From NCBI GenBank assembly GCA_002329285.1, contig DCTO01000082.1:2265-16050 (forward strand): 13,786 nucleotides of DNA, read 5' to 3'. Source of the DNA: Ruminococcaceae bacterium UBA1438. Its GTDB lineage: Bacteria > Bacillota > Clostridia > Oscillospirales > Acutalibacteraceae. The position numbers and the translations under genes are program-made. Position 1 is the stretch's first letter. Each line of letters starts with the position of its first letter. The notes under the pieces are model-generated. The model was not told the origin of the DNA. It did no database searches and was given only the letters and a program-made list of their open reading frames with translations. Shown in pieces: positions 7,829 through 13,786 of this stretch.

Positions 7829-9139
7829 TTATTCATCAGCCGAAAGCAGGTTGATATCCTTTTGAAGGGCAGCAAGCGCCCTTTGGGAAATTGCGGCATA
7901 GCGCTCCTTTTTATCCCTGATTTTAGGCTCAATCGGAGCAAGCACGCCGAAATTTGCGCCCATGGGCTGAAAGTTTTTGACGCTTTCATCACTGATATAA
8001 GCCGAAAGAGCGCCAATCATCGTGAGCTCTGACGGAGAAAACAGCGCCCTGCCCTGCGCAAGCCTCGCTGCGTTTATGCCGGCAATGATTCCGGAAGCGG
8101 CAGATTCCATATAACCCTCAACACCCGTTATCTGCCCGGCAAAAAACACATTTGGCTGCGCTTTCAGCTGAAAATACCTGTTTAACACACGGGGCGAATC
8201 CAAAAAGGAATTGCGATGCATTACGCCATAACGCACAAACTGCGCATTCTGAAGACCGGGTATCATTGAAAAGACGCGTTTTTGCTCTCCGAATTTTAAA
8301 TTGGTTTGAAAGCCGACAAGATTGAACATCGTGCCCGCACTGTTTTCACGGCGGAGCTGAACGCACGCCCATGGCCTATGACCGGTTGCAGGATTGATTA
8401 ATCCCACCGGCTTCATCGGCCCGAAGCGAGGGGCATCGAGCCCGCGCTTTGCAAGCTTTTCAATCGGCATGCAGCCCTCATAGACATCAAAATCATGAAG
8501 CACTGCGCCCTGAGCGTTAACAAGCTCTGTTATAAACGCCTCATACTCTTCTTTAGTGAAGGGGCAATTGAGATAATCCTCATCCCCGCCGCGCTCATAT
8601 CTTGAGGCGCCGAAGGCTATGCTCATATCAACGCTGTCCGCCGTAATAATCGGGGCGGCAGCATCATAAAAAGAGAGATAATTGCCGCAGAGCTTTTGCA
8701 CGGCAGCGCTCATTTTGCCATCGGTTAGAGGCCCGGTTGCAATGACAGTGATTACATCAGGCGATTCATCAACGCTTTCAACCTCTTCGGTGATATATTC
8801 AATGTTCGGATGGTTTTTGATTTTATCTGCAACCGCTGCGGAAAACAAATCCCTGTCCACCGCAAGAGCGCCGCCTGCCGGAACCGCGCATTCACGCGCA
8901 ATCGGAACAAGCAGCGAGCCGAGGCGCGCCATCTCCTCCTTCAAAAGGCCGGCGGCTGAATCAAGCCTTGCCGCTTTTAAGGAATTTGAGCACACCAGCT
9001 CTGCAGGCAAATCTGATTTATGCGCAGGGGATTTTTTGAGCGGCTTTTGCTCATAAAGGAACACCTTAAAGTCCCTTTGAGCAAGCTGCCAGGCTGCTTC
9101 ACAGCCCGCAAGCCCTGCGCCGATAACTTTAAATTTCAT
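7829..9139 (-). CDS. trmFO: Folate/FAD-dependent tRNA (uracil-54-C5)-methyltransferase
   Basis: Makes ribothymidine at position 54 of the tRNA T-loop, taking the carbon from 5,10-methylenetetrahydrofolate and reducing it with FAD and NAD(P)H. This is the Gram-positive counterpart of SAM-dependent TrmA. The protein has 436 residues, the normal length. The N-terminal dinucleotide-binding motif is GAGLAGCEAAW at 7-17. The ELVCSNSL segment holds Cys50 and EGCMPIE holds Cys223; these match the two cysteines implicated in catalysis in the B. subtilis enzyme. The C-terminal FAD-contact segment GQITGVEGYMESAASG is at 335-350. The ATG at 9139 has TGAGGT just upstream. The gene lies 28 bp after topA, the same order as topA-trmFO in B. 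subtilis, although the site-specific recombinase and codY genes that follow there are replaced here by rnc. Confidence 0.98.
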   Translation of the reverse strand: MKFKVIGAGLAGCEAAWQLAQRDFKVFLYEQKPLKKSPAHKSDLPAELVCSNSLKAARLDSAAGLLKEEMARLGSLLVPIARECAVPAGGALAVDRDLFSAAVADKIKNHPNIEYITEEVESVDESPDVITVIATGPLTDGKMSAAVQKLCGNYLSFYDAAAPIITADSVDMSIAFGASRYERGGDEDYLNCPFTKEEYEAFITELVNAQGAVLHDFDVYEGCMPIEKLAKRGLDAPRFGPMKPVGLINPATGHRPWACVQLRRENSAGTMFNLVGFQTNLKFGEQKRVFSMIPGLQNAQFVRYGVMHRNSFLDSPRVLNRYFQLKAQPNVFFAGQITGVEGYMESAASGIIAGINAARLAQGRALFSPSELTMIGALSAYISDESVKNFQPMGANFGVLAPIEPKIRDKKERYAAISQRALAALQKDINLLSADE

Positions 9140-9167
9140 TTAAACCTCAAAGGCAAATAAGCCGATG

Positions 9168-11258
9168 TTATGATTTCTTTCTTGAAACGGGCTTTGTGAA
9201 GCCGCAGCCCTCCGTGTCCGGGCAATAAAGGACGTTGCCCTTGCGCCTGAAGAGTGATTTGCCGCAATTGGGGCAAACGTCATCGCTTGGAAGATCCCAA
9301 GTCATAAAATTGCAGGCGGGATAATTTGAACAGCCGTAGAAGGATGTGCCCCTCTTGGTTTTCTTTTCAATCACATCGCCGCCGCATTCAGGGCATTTTG
9401 CCTTTGTTTTAAGCACAAGCGGCTTTGTGTTTTTGCATTCCGGGTAACCCGGGCAGGCAAGGAATTTTCCGAAGCGGCCAACCTTAACAACCATATTTCT
9501 GCCGCATTTTTCGCAAACCTCATCGGTTTCCTCTTCCTTGAGCTTAATTTTAACGCCCTGCATATCCTTTTTGGCTTTTTCAAGCGGCTTTTCAAAATCA
9601 TCATAATAGAGCCTGATCATCTCTATATAATCCTTATCGCCGCTGTCAATCTTATCAAGATCCTCCTCCATTTTGGAGGTATATTTAACGTTAACGATAT
9701 TGGGCATTTTATCCTCAAGCAGCTTTGTTACAGCCTCGCCAAGCTCTGTCGGAACAAACTGTTTGCCCTCGCGCTTAACATACTCACGCTGAACGATGGT
9801 TGAGGTGATTGTTACATAAGTTGAAGGCCTGCCGACGCCGTTTTCCTCCAGCGCCTTAATAAGGCTTGCCTCAGTGTATCTTGCCGGCGGCTGTGTGAAA
9901 TGCTGATTGCTGAGAATGGATTTCAGCTTAAGCTCATCGCCCTGCGCAAGCGGAGGCAGCGGAGCAGAATCCTCATCCTTTGCATCATCCTTTGATTCCT
10001 CATAAAGCGCGGTAAAGCCGTCAAACTTAACCGTGTAGCCCGAGGTGGTGAAGATATAATCGCCGGCAGTGATTTCAACCTTAACGGTTTCCTGAAGGCA
10101 GCTTTCCATAAGCGAAGCGATGAAGCGCTCCCAAATAAGCTTATAGATTTTATACTGATCAGTTGTAACCGAGCCTTTAATCATATCCGGGGTGATGCTT
10201 GGAACAGACGGGCGGATTGCCTCGTGCCCATCCTGAACATTGCCCTTGGTTTTATAATATCTCGGCTTTTTGGGGAGATATTTTTCGCCATAGGTTTCAC
10301 GGATATATTTATTACCCTCTGCCCTTGCCTCATCGGAAATACGGAGCGAATCCGTTCTCATATAGGTGATAAGACCGAGAGTGCCGACGCCTTTAACATC
10401 AAGGCCCTCATAAAGCTCCTGCGCAGCCTTCATCGTGCGCCTTGCCTGGAAGGAAAGGCGGCGCGAAGCCTCCTGCTGGAGTGAGGAGGTGTTAAACGGC
10501 GGCGTTGGACTCTTTTTTCTTGAGCCTTTCTTAACAGAGGAAACGACATAGCTTTCGTTTTCAAGCTCTGCAAGAATGGCATCGCTTTGCTCTTTATTCT
10601 CAATTTTGAGCTTTTTGCCTGACTTGCTGTAAATCGCAGCGCCGAAAACCTTTTTGCCCGGAGGATTTGTGAATTTTGCATCGATTGACCAGTATTCCTC
10701 AGGCTTAAAGGCGCGGATTTCCTCCTCCCTGTCAACAACAAGGCGGAGGGCAACGGACTGAACTCTGCCGGCGGAAAGCCCTCTTCTGATTTTCTGGCCG
10801 ATGAAAGGAGAAAGCTTATAGCCGATGAGCCTGTCAAGAATACGGCGGGCCTGTTGAGCATCAACCAGATCAATATCGATTGAGCGCGGATTGCTCATGC
10901 CCTCTGACACGCCATGCTTTGTGATTTCATTAAAGGTGACCCTGTTTTTTTCATCAAGATCAAGATCAAGCAGGGTTGCAAGATGCCAGCTGATTGCCTC
11001 GCCCTCACGGTCAGGGTCGGTTGCGAGATAAACGTAATCAGCCTTATCAGCCTTTTTCTTTAAATCCTTAACAAAGTTTTCCTTACCCTTAATTACGGCA
11101 TACTTTGGCTCAAAGTTATTATCAACATCAACCGAAAGCCTTGCTGACGGCAAATCGCGGACGTGACCCATTGAGGCAATAACCTCATAGCCCTTGCCGA
11201 GATAGCCCTTAATGTTTTTTGCCTTTGCAGGCGACTCTACAATAACAAGTTTAGACAT
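9168..11258 (-). CDS. topA: DNA topoisomerase I (type IA)
   Basis: Relaxes negative supercoils by single-strand passage through a transient 5'-phosphotyrosine. The protein has 696 residues. The TOPRIM domain opens with LVIVESPAKAKNI (Glu8) and holds the metal triad in DPDREGE (Asp81, Asp83, Glu85). The active-site Tyr299 sits in GLITYMRTDSLRIS, and Arg301 follows it. Three zinc-ribbon repeats form the C-terminus, starting with CEKC at 582, CPEC at 622 and CPNC at 662, each with a second cysteine pair; the third is closest to the end and has CPDTEGC. The protein ends in a short basic tail (SRKKS). An AAGGA-like site lies about 9 nt before the ATG at 11258. The gap from dprA is 13 bp, consistent with co-transcription. 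No unusual feature apart from the ordinary variation in zinc ribbons. Confidence 0.99.
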   Translation of the reverse strand: MSKLVIVESPAKAKNIKGYLGKGYEVIASMGHVRDLPSARLSVDVDNNFEPKYAVIKGKENFVKDLKKKADKADYVYLATDPDREGEAISWHLATLLDLDLDEKNRVTFNEITKHGVSEGMSNPRSIDIDLVDAQQARRILDRLIGYKLSPFIGQKIRRGLSAGRVQSVALRLVVDREEEIRAFKPEEYWSIDAKFTNPPGKKVFGAAIYSKSGKKLKIENKEQSDAILAELENESYVVSSVKKGSRKKSPTPPFNTSSLQQEASRRLSFQARRTMKAAQELYEGLDVKGVGTLGLITYMRTDSLRISDEARAEGNKYIRETYGEKYLPKKPRYYKTKGNVQDGHEAIRPSVPSITPDMIKGSVTTDQYKIYKLIWERFIASLMESCLQETVKVEITAGDYIFTTSGYTVKFDGFTALYEESKDDAKDEDSAPLPPLAQGDELKLKSILSNQHFTQPPARYTEASLIKALEENGVGRPSTYVTITSTIVQREYVKREGKQFVPTELGEAVTKLLEDKMPNIVNVKYTSKMEEDLDKIDSGDKDYIEMIRLYYDDFEKPLEKAKKDMQGVKIKLKEEETDEVCEKCGRNMVVKVGRFGKFLACPGYPECKNTKPLVLKTKAKCPECGGDVIEKKTKRGTSFYGCSNYPACNFMTWDLPSDDVCPNCGKSLFRRKGNVLYCPDTEGCGFTKPVSRKKS

Positions 11259-11271
11259 TTATTTTTTCCTT

Positions 11272-12477
11272 TCAGGATAGTTTATATCTTTTGCCCCCGG
11301 CGCTTTGCGCAAGATCCATAAGCTCCAGCGTTGTGAGGGCCGCTAAAACGCTGCCAAGCGGCAGCTTTGCTTTTTCAGTTATTTCATCAATGTGCATAAG
11401 CTCCTGTGTGAGGACGTTATACACTGCAAGATTATCGCCCGAAAGCGAGGCGGCGGCATTTTGCCGTTTGCCGCGAAGGCTTCTGCTTTCGGAATTATTT
11501 TCAAAGAAATACCTTTTTGACTCATCAGAAGCAAAATTTGCTTCCCTTTTCGGCTTTGCTTTCATCAGCTGCGAAACGGATTTAACCTTGCCGATATTTA
11601 TTCCGAACTGCCGGGCAAACGGATAAAGCAAATCCAGAGGCTTCGTGGCAACCGAAGCGCCGTCATCAATCAGGCGGTTTGTGCCGGAAAAGGCATCCTC
11701 AAGAATTGAACACGGAATTGCAAAAACCTCCCTGCCCTGCTCCATTGCATAACGGGCGGTTATCAGGCTGCCGCTTTTAACGCCGGCCTCAACAACAAGC
11801 ACCGCAAGCGAAATGCCGCTGATGATTCGATTTCTTATCGGGAAGGTGTATTTAGACGCGGGCGTGAACGGAGGAAATTCCGTTATCAGCGCGCCATTAT
11901 TTCTTATTGCATCACGCAAAGGCTGATTGAACATCAGATAATTAACGCCAAAGCCACACCCGAGCACCGCAACGGTTTTGCCGCCGCAGAGAATTGCGCC
12001 GTTATGCGCCGCAGAATCAACGCCGAGAGCGCCGCCGGAAACAACAACCGCTCCATGCTCTGCAACGCCGCGACTCATAATCTCCGCTGCCTTAACGGCA
12101 TAATCGCTTGCCTTGCGTGCGCCAACGATGGAGATGAAAAGATTATCGTCAACGCTCGGCAAATTGCCGTCAACATAAAGCACTGCAGGCGGATTTGCAA
12201 TATCTGCAAGCCGCTGAGGATAATCTGCATCCTCAAAATCAATTATGCTCCAACCATGAAGCTTGCAGAGGCTTTGAATATCCTCTGCCTTGCCAAGCGA
12301 TTTATTGCAAAGCGCCAAAACCTGATTGGGATTAAAAATTCCGCTGAATTTGAGGGAATATTCATCTGCATCATATATACCCTTTGCACCGCCGAAATAT
12401 TCAATTGCCTCTCTGAGCTCCGCCCCTGCGCCGAGCGCATTCTGAAGCCAGAGCCAATAAAGCACATTATTACTCAT
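11272..12477 (-). CDS. dprA: DNA-processing protein DprA
   Basis: Binds incoming single-stranded DNA and loads RecA during natural transformation; the family is also kept in many bacteria not known to be competent. The protein has 401 residues from the chosen start. An N-terminal helical (SAM-like) region precedes the Rossmann-like domain, which contains SIVGARK at 116-122, SGGALGVDSAAH at 147-158, FPIRNRIISGIS at 212-223, GSLITA at 236-241, EQGREVFAIP at 246-255 and GTNRLIDDGA at 265-274. A low-complexity linker (about 300-345) leads to a winged-helix domain at 345-401. A GTG at 12492 would add five residues, but I prefer the ATG at 12477-12475. It overlaps the upstream TGA as ATGA and has GGGA 9 nt before it. 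SGGALGVD has Leu where many homologues have Arg (ARGID). dprA-topA-trmFO matches Bacillus. Confidence 0.96.
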   Translation of the reverse strand: MSNNVLYWLWLQNALGAGAELREAIEYFGGAKGIYDADEYSLKFSGIFNPNQVLALCNKSLGKAEDIQSLCKLHGWSIIDFEDADYPQRLADIANPPAVLYVDGNLPSVDDNLFISIVGARKASDYAVKAAEIMSRGVAEHGAVVVSGGALGVDSAAHNGAILCGGKTVAVLGCGFGVNYLMFNQPLRDAIRNNGALITEFPPFTPASKYTFPIRNRIISGISLAVLVVEAGVKSGSLITARYAMEQGREVFAIPCSILEDAFSGTNRLIDDGASVATKPLDLLYPFARQFGINIGKVKSVSQLMKAKPKREANFASDESKRYFFENNSESRSLRGKRQNAAASLSGDNLAVYNVLTQELMHIDEITEKAKLPLGSVLAALTTLELMDLAQSAGGKRYKLS

Positions 12478-13250
12478 CGCAGCATTTCCCACATTGCAAT
12501 CGCGCCTGCCATGGAGGCATTAAGACTTTCCGCCCTGCCGAGCATGTTGATTGTGATAAACTCACTGCACGCCGCCTTAACCTCTGCCGATATTCCGTTC
12601 CCCTCATTGCCGATAACGCAAACAGAGGAAGCGGGAAAGTCAATCCTTGTTATATCCGTTGCTTCGCTATCCGGCACGGTGGCATAAACGGAAAAGCCCT
12701 GTTCTTTAAGGCTATTAATATCCTCTGCAAGATTATTTGAAATAATCATCGGCAGGCGAAGTGAGCTTCCCATTGCGGCACGGAGCGCCTTTGGATTATA
12801 TGCATCGCAGCAGTTAAAGAGAATCGCGCCGCTGATGCCAAGCGCCTCCGCCGTTCTGATAATTGCGCCAAGATTTGCAGGATCCTGCAAGCCATCAAGC
12901 GCAATATATTTTTTGCCCGGCTCTGCTGCCTTTGCAAACGGCTTCATGCCGCACACTGCAAAAACGCCCTGCGGGGTTTGCGTTTCCGAAAGCTTTCCGG
13001 CAATTTCTGAGGAAATCACTGCCGTGCGTTTTGAAATGGCGCAGGCTTTTTCAATCTCATCGGGATATTTTTGCCAAAGCTCCTGCGTGAACAGAAGCAC
13101 ATCAGGCTCATAACCGGAGTTAACGGCATCAAAGCAAAGCCTTGCACCCTCCAAAGCAAATTTCTGATTTTCATATCTTGCCTTGCGTGAGGTGAAAAGC
13201 TTCGCCGTTTCTTTTATTAAACTGTTTGCTTTGCTTGTGATTTTTTCCAT
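12474..13250 (-). CDS. SpoU/TrmH-family (SPOUT) RNA 2'-O-methyltransferase
   Basis: SAM-dependent 2'-O-ribose methyltransferase of the knotted SPOUT class, in the RlmB/TsnR-like group that acts on 23S rRNA; the exact nucleotide cannot be told from sequence. The protein has 258 residues. An N-terminal substrate-binding domain (about 1-100) has the typical FALEGARL stretch. The catalytic domain shows motif 1 NLGAIIRTAEALG at 126-138 (Asn126, Arg132), motif 2 IGNEGNGIS at 213-221 (Glu216) and motif 3 INMLGRAESLNASMAGAI at 234-251 (Ser242, Asn244). In motif 3 the proline usual before Met is Asn. The ATG at 13250-13248 has GAGGG 6 nt upstream. This is the first gene of the long operon, behind the candidate promoter at 13327-13358, and its stop overlaps the dprA start. 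It follows rplT, a common clostridial arrangement. Confidence 0.93.
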   Translation of the reverse strand: MEKITSKANSLIKETAKLFTSRKARYENQKFALEGARLCFDAVNSGYEPDVLLFTQELWQKYPDEIEKACAISKRTAVISSEIAGKLSETQTPQGVFAVCGMKPFAKAAEPGKKYIALDGLQDPANLGAIIRTAEALGISGAILFNCCDAYNPKALRAAMGSSLRLPMIISNNLAEDINSLKEQGFSVYATVPDSEATDITRIDFPASSVCVIGNEGNGISAEVKAACSEFITINMLGRAESLNASMAGAIAMWEMLR

Positions 13251-13326
13251 ACCGACCCTCGGCTTTTATTCACGGATGTACTCCGCATTATTTATGTTTA
13301 AGAAAACCACATATAATAAGATATAA

Positions 13327-13358
13327 ATTATAATACATTATATTGATTAAAAGTGCAA
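13327..13358 (-). promoter_or_regulatory. Candidate sigma-A-type promoter of the eleven-gene operon
   Basis: On the minus strand TTGCAC (13358-13353) is followed after 17 bp by TATTAT (13335-13330), which overlaps a consensus TATAAT (13332-13327). Another TATAAT at 13342-13337 has too short a spacer (10 bp) to that -35. The region is A/T-rich and lies between the rplT terminator and the methyltransferase start, where a promoter is needed if the terminator works. Transcription would begin near 13320, leaving a leader of about 70 nt. Several overlapping -10 matches make the exact choice uncertain. Confidence 0.55.
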
Positions 13359-13359
13359 T

Positions 13360-13402
13360 ACAAAAATAAAAAAGAGAAAGAAAAATTTTTTCTTTCTCTT
13401 TT
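13360..13402 (-). terminator. Intrinsic terminator after rplT
   Basis: Bases 13370-13385 and 13387-13402 form a perfect 16-bp inverted repeat centred on 13386, with only three G-C pairs. On the minus strand the stem is followed by a T-rich run, TTTTTTATTTTTG. It starts 18 bp after the rplT stop. The arm is purine-only on one strand (A and G) and pyrimidine-only on the other. A plus-strand reading would also give a hairpin followed by TTTT, so some activity in the other direction is possible, but no plus-strand gene points at it. Confidence 0.8.
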
Positions 13403-13419
13403 GATACACTTTATTTAAT

Positions 13420-13776
13420 TTATGCTAAAGCGTCTTTTGCAGTCTCAACAAGGCTCTTGAAGCCCTCAGGATCTGCAATAGCAATCTCTGAAAGCATCTT
13501 TCTGTTAAGCTGAATATCTGCCTTCTTGAGGCCGTTCATAAATGATGAATAATTGATGCCGTTAAGCTTGCAGGCAGCAGAAATTCTTGAAATCCAGATT
13601 CTGCGGAACTCTCTCTTCTTCTGCTTTCTGCCGATATACGCATACTGGCCGCTCTTCATAACAGCCTGCTTTGCGGTTTTGAAAAGGCGATGCTTGCTGC
13701 CGTAATAGCCCTTAGCTGCCTTTAAAACTTTCTTTCTTCTTTTACGAGTGGCCATAGCGCCCTTAATTCTTGCCAT
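13420..13776 (-). CDS. rplT: 50S ribosomal protein L20
   Basis: Binds 23S rRNA early in assembly of the large ribosomal subunit, and in many bacteria represses its own operon by binding a leader structure. At 118 residues it has the normal length. The very basic N-terminal half ([19 protein letters not shown]) is followed by [12 protein letters not shown] at 21-32, the signature [15 protein letters not shown] at 54-68 and the globular C-terminal domain with [17 protein letters not shown] at 79-95. The ATG at 13776-13774 is only 10 bp from the window edge, so its ribosome-binding site and the expected upstream infC-rpmI genes are out of view. The terminator 18 bp downstream marks it as the last gene of that transcript. 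Confidence 0.98.
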   Translation of the reverse strand: MARIKGAMATRKRRKKVLKAAKGYYGSKHRLFKTAKQAVMKSGQYAYIGRKQKKREFRRIWISRISAACKLNGINYSSFMNGLKKADIQLNRKMLSEIAIADPEGFKSLVETAKDALA

Positions 13777-13786
13777 AACTTAATTA

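Noticed and set aside
12478..12492. Alternative GTG start of dprA giving five more residues
   Set aside because: The ATG at 12477 makes the common ATGA overlap and has a spaced GGGA site; GTG has a poorer context.
12004..12687. A 227-codon plus-strand open frame opposite dprA and the methyltransferase gene
   Set aside because: Both opposite genes have full motif sets; the antisense translation has no domain signature and no ribosome-binding site.
13271..13287. Small hairpin CGGA-GTACA-TCCG in the leader of the operon
   Set aside because: Only four Watson-Crick pairs plus two wobble pairs; too weak to call a riboswitch or attenuator.
13217..13288. A 23-codon open frame (minus strand) starting in the leader of the methyltransferase gene and overlapping its start
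   Set aside because: It has no ribosome-binding site and no recognisable product; the overlap is what chance would give.

Overview
This window is a stretch of conserved bacterial core genome, with every gene on the minus strand and transcription running from right to left. Gene content and order point to a Bacillota organism of the class Clostridia. The evidence is the run rRNA methyltransferase-dprA-topA-trmFO, the folate/FAD-dependent TrmFO enzyme typical of Gram-positives, the rnc-(small Elp3-like radical SAM)-smc-ftsY block, and the yhbY-nadD pair. A gut Oscillospiraceae/Ruminococcaceae-type lineage is my guess, not something the sequence proves. No mobile element, CRISPR array, tRNA or rRNA is visible, and no gene looks broken.

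Layout from upstream (right) to downstream (left): rplT (ribosomal protein L20) sits at the right edge and is the end of a ribosomal transcript. It is closed by an A/T-rich intrinsic terminator at about 13360-13402. A promoter-like sequence (TTGCAC, 17 bp, TATTAT/TATAAT) follows at 13327-13358 and a leader of about 70 nt. Then come eleven closely packed genes: SpoU-family rRNA methyltransferase, dprA, topA, trmFO, rnc, Elp3-like radical SAM protein, smc, ftsY, rdgB-type XTP/dITP pyrophosphatase, yhbY and nadD (cut by the left edge). Spacers are 45 bp or less. Four junctions are overlapping or abutting: ATGA at methylase/dprA and rnc/radical SAM, TAAATG at radical SAM/smc, and TTGA at yhbY/nadD. 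I see no internal terminator, so this is very likely one long operon.

The genes share a theme of information processing. They cover DNA uptake/recombination (DprA), supercoiling (TopA), chromosome condensation (SMC), rRNA and tRNA modification and processing (SpoU methylase, TrmFO, RNase III, the radical SAM protein), ribosome assembly (YhbY, L20), membrane targeting of ribosomes (FtsY), nucleotide-pool cleaning (RdgB) and NAD synthesis (NadD). The operon joins blocks that are separate in Bacillus subtilis (dprA-topA-trmFO; rnc-smc-ftsY; yhbY-nadD).

I did not find a new defence, mobile or biosynthetic system here. The points worth a second look are small: an Asn in RNase III where a metal-binding Asp is expected, a strongly basic tail on YhbY, a KH-like motif in the tail of the radical SAM protein, and a GC-rich hairpin-forming spacer between rdgB and yhbY.
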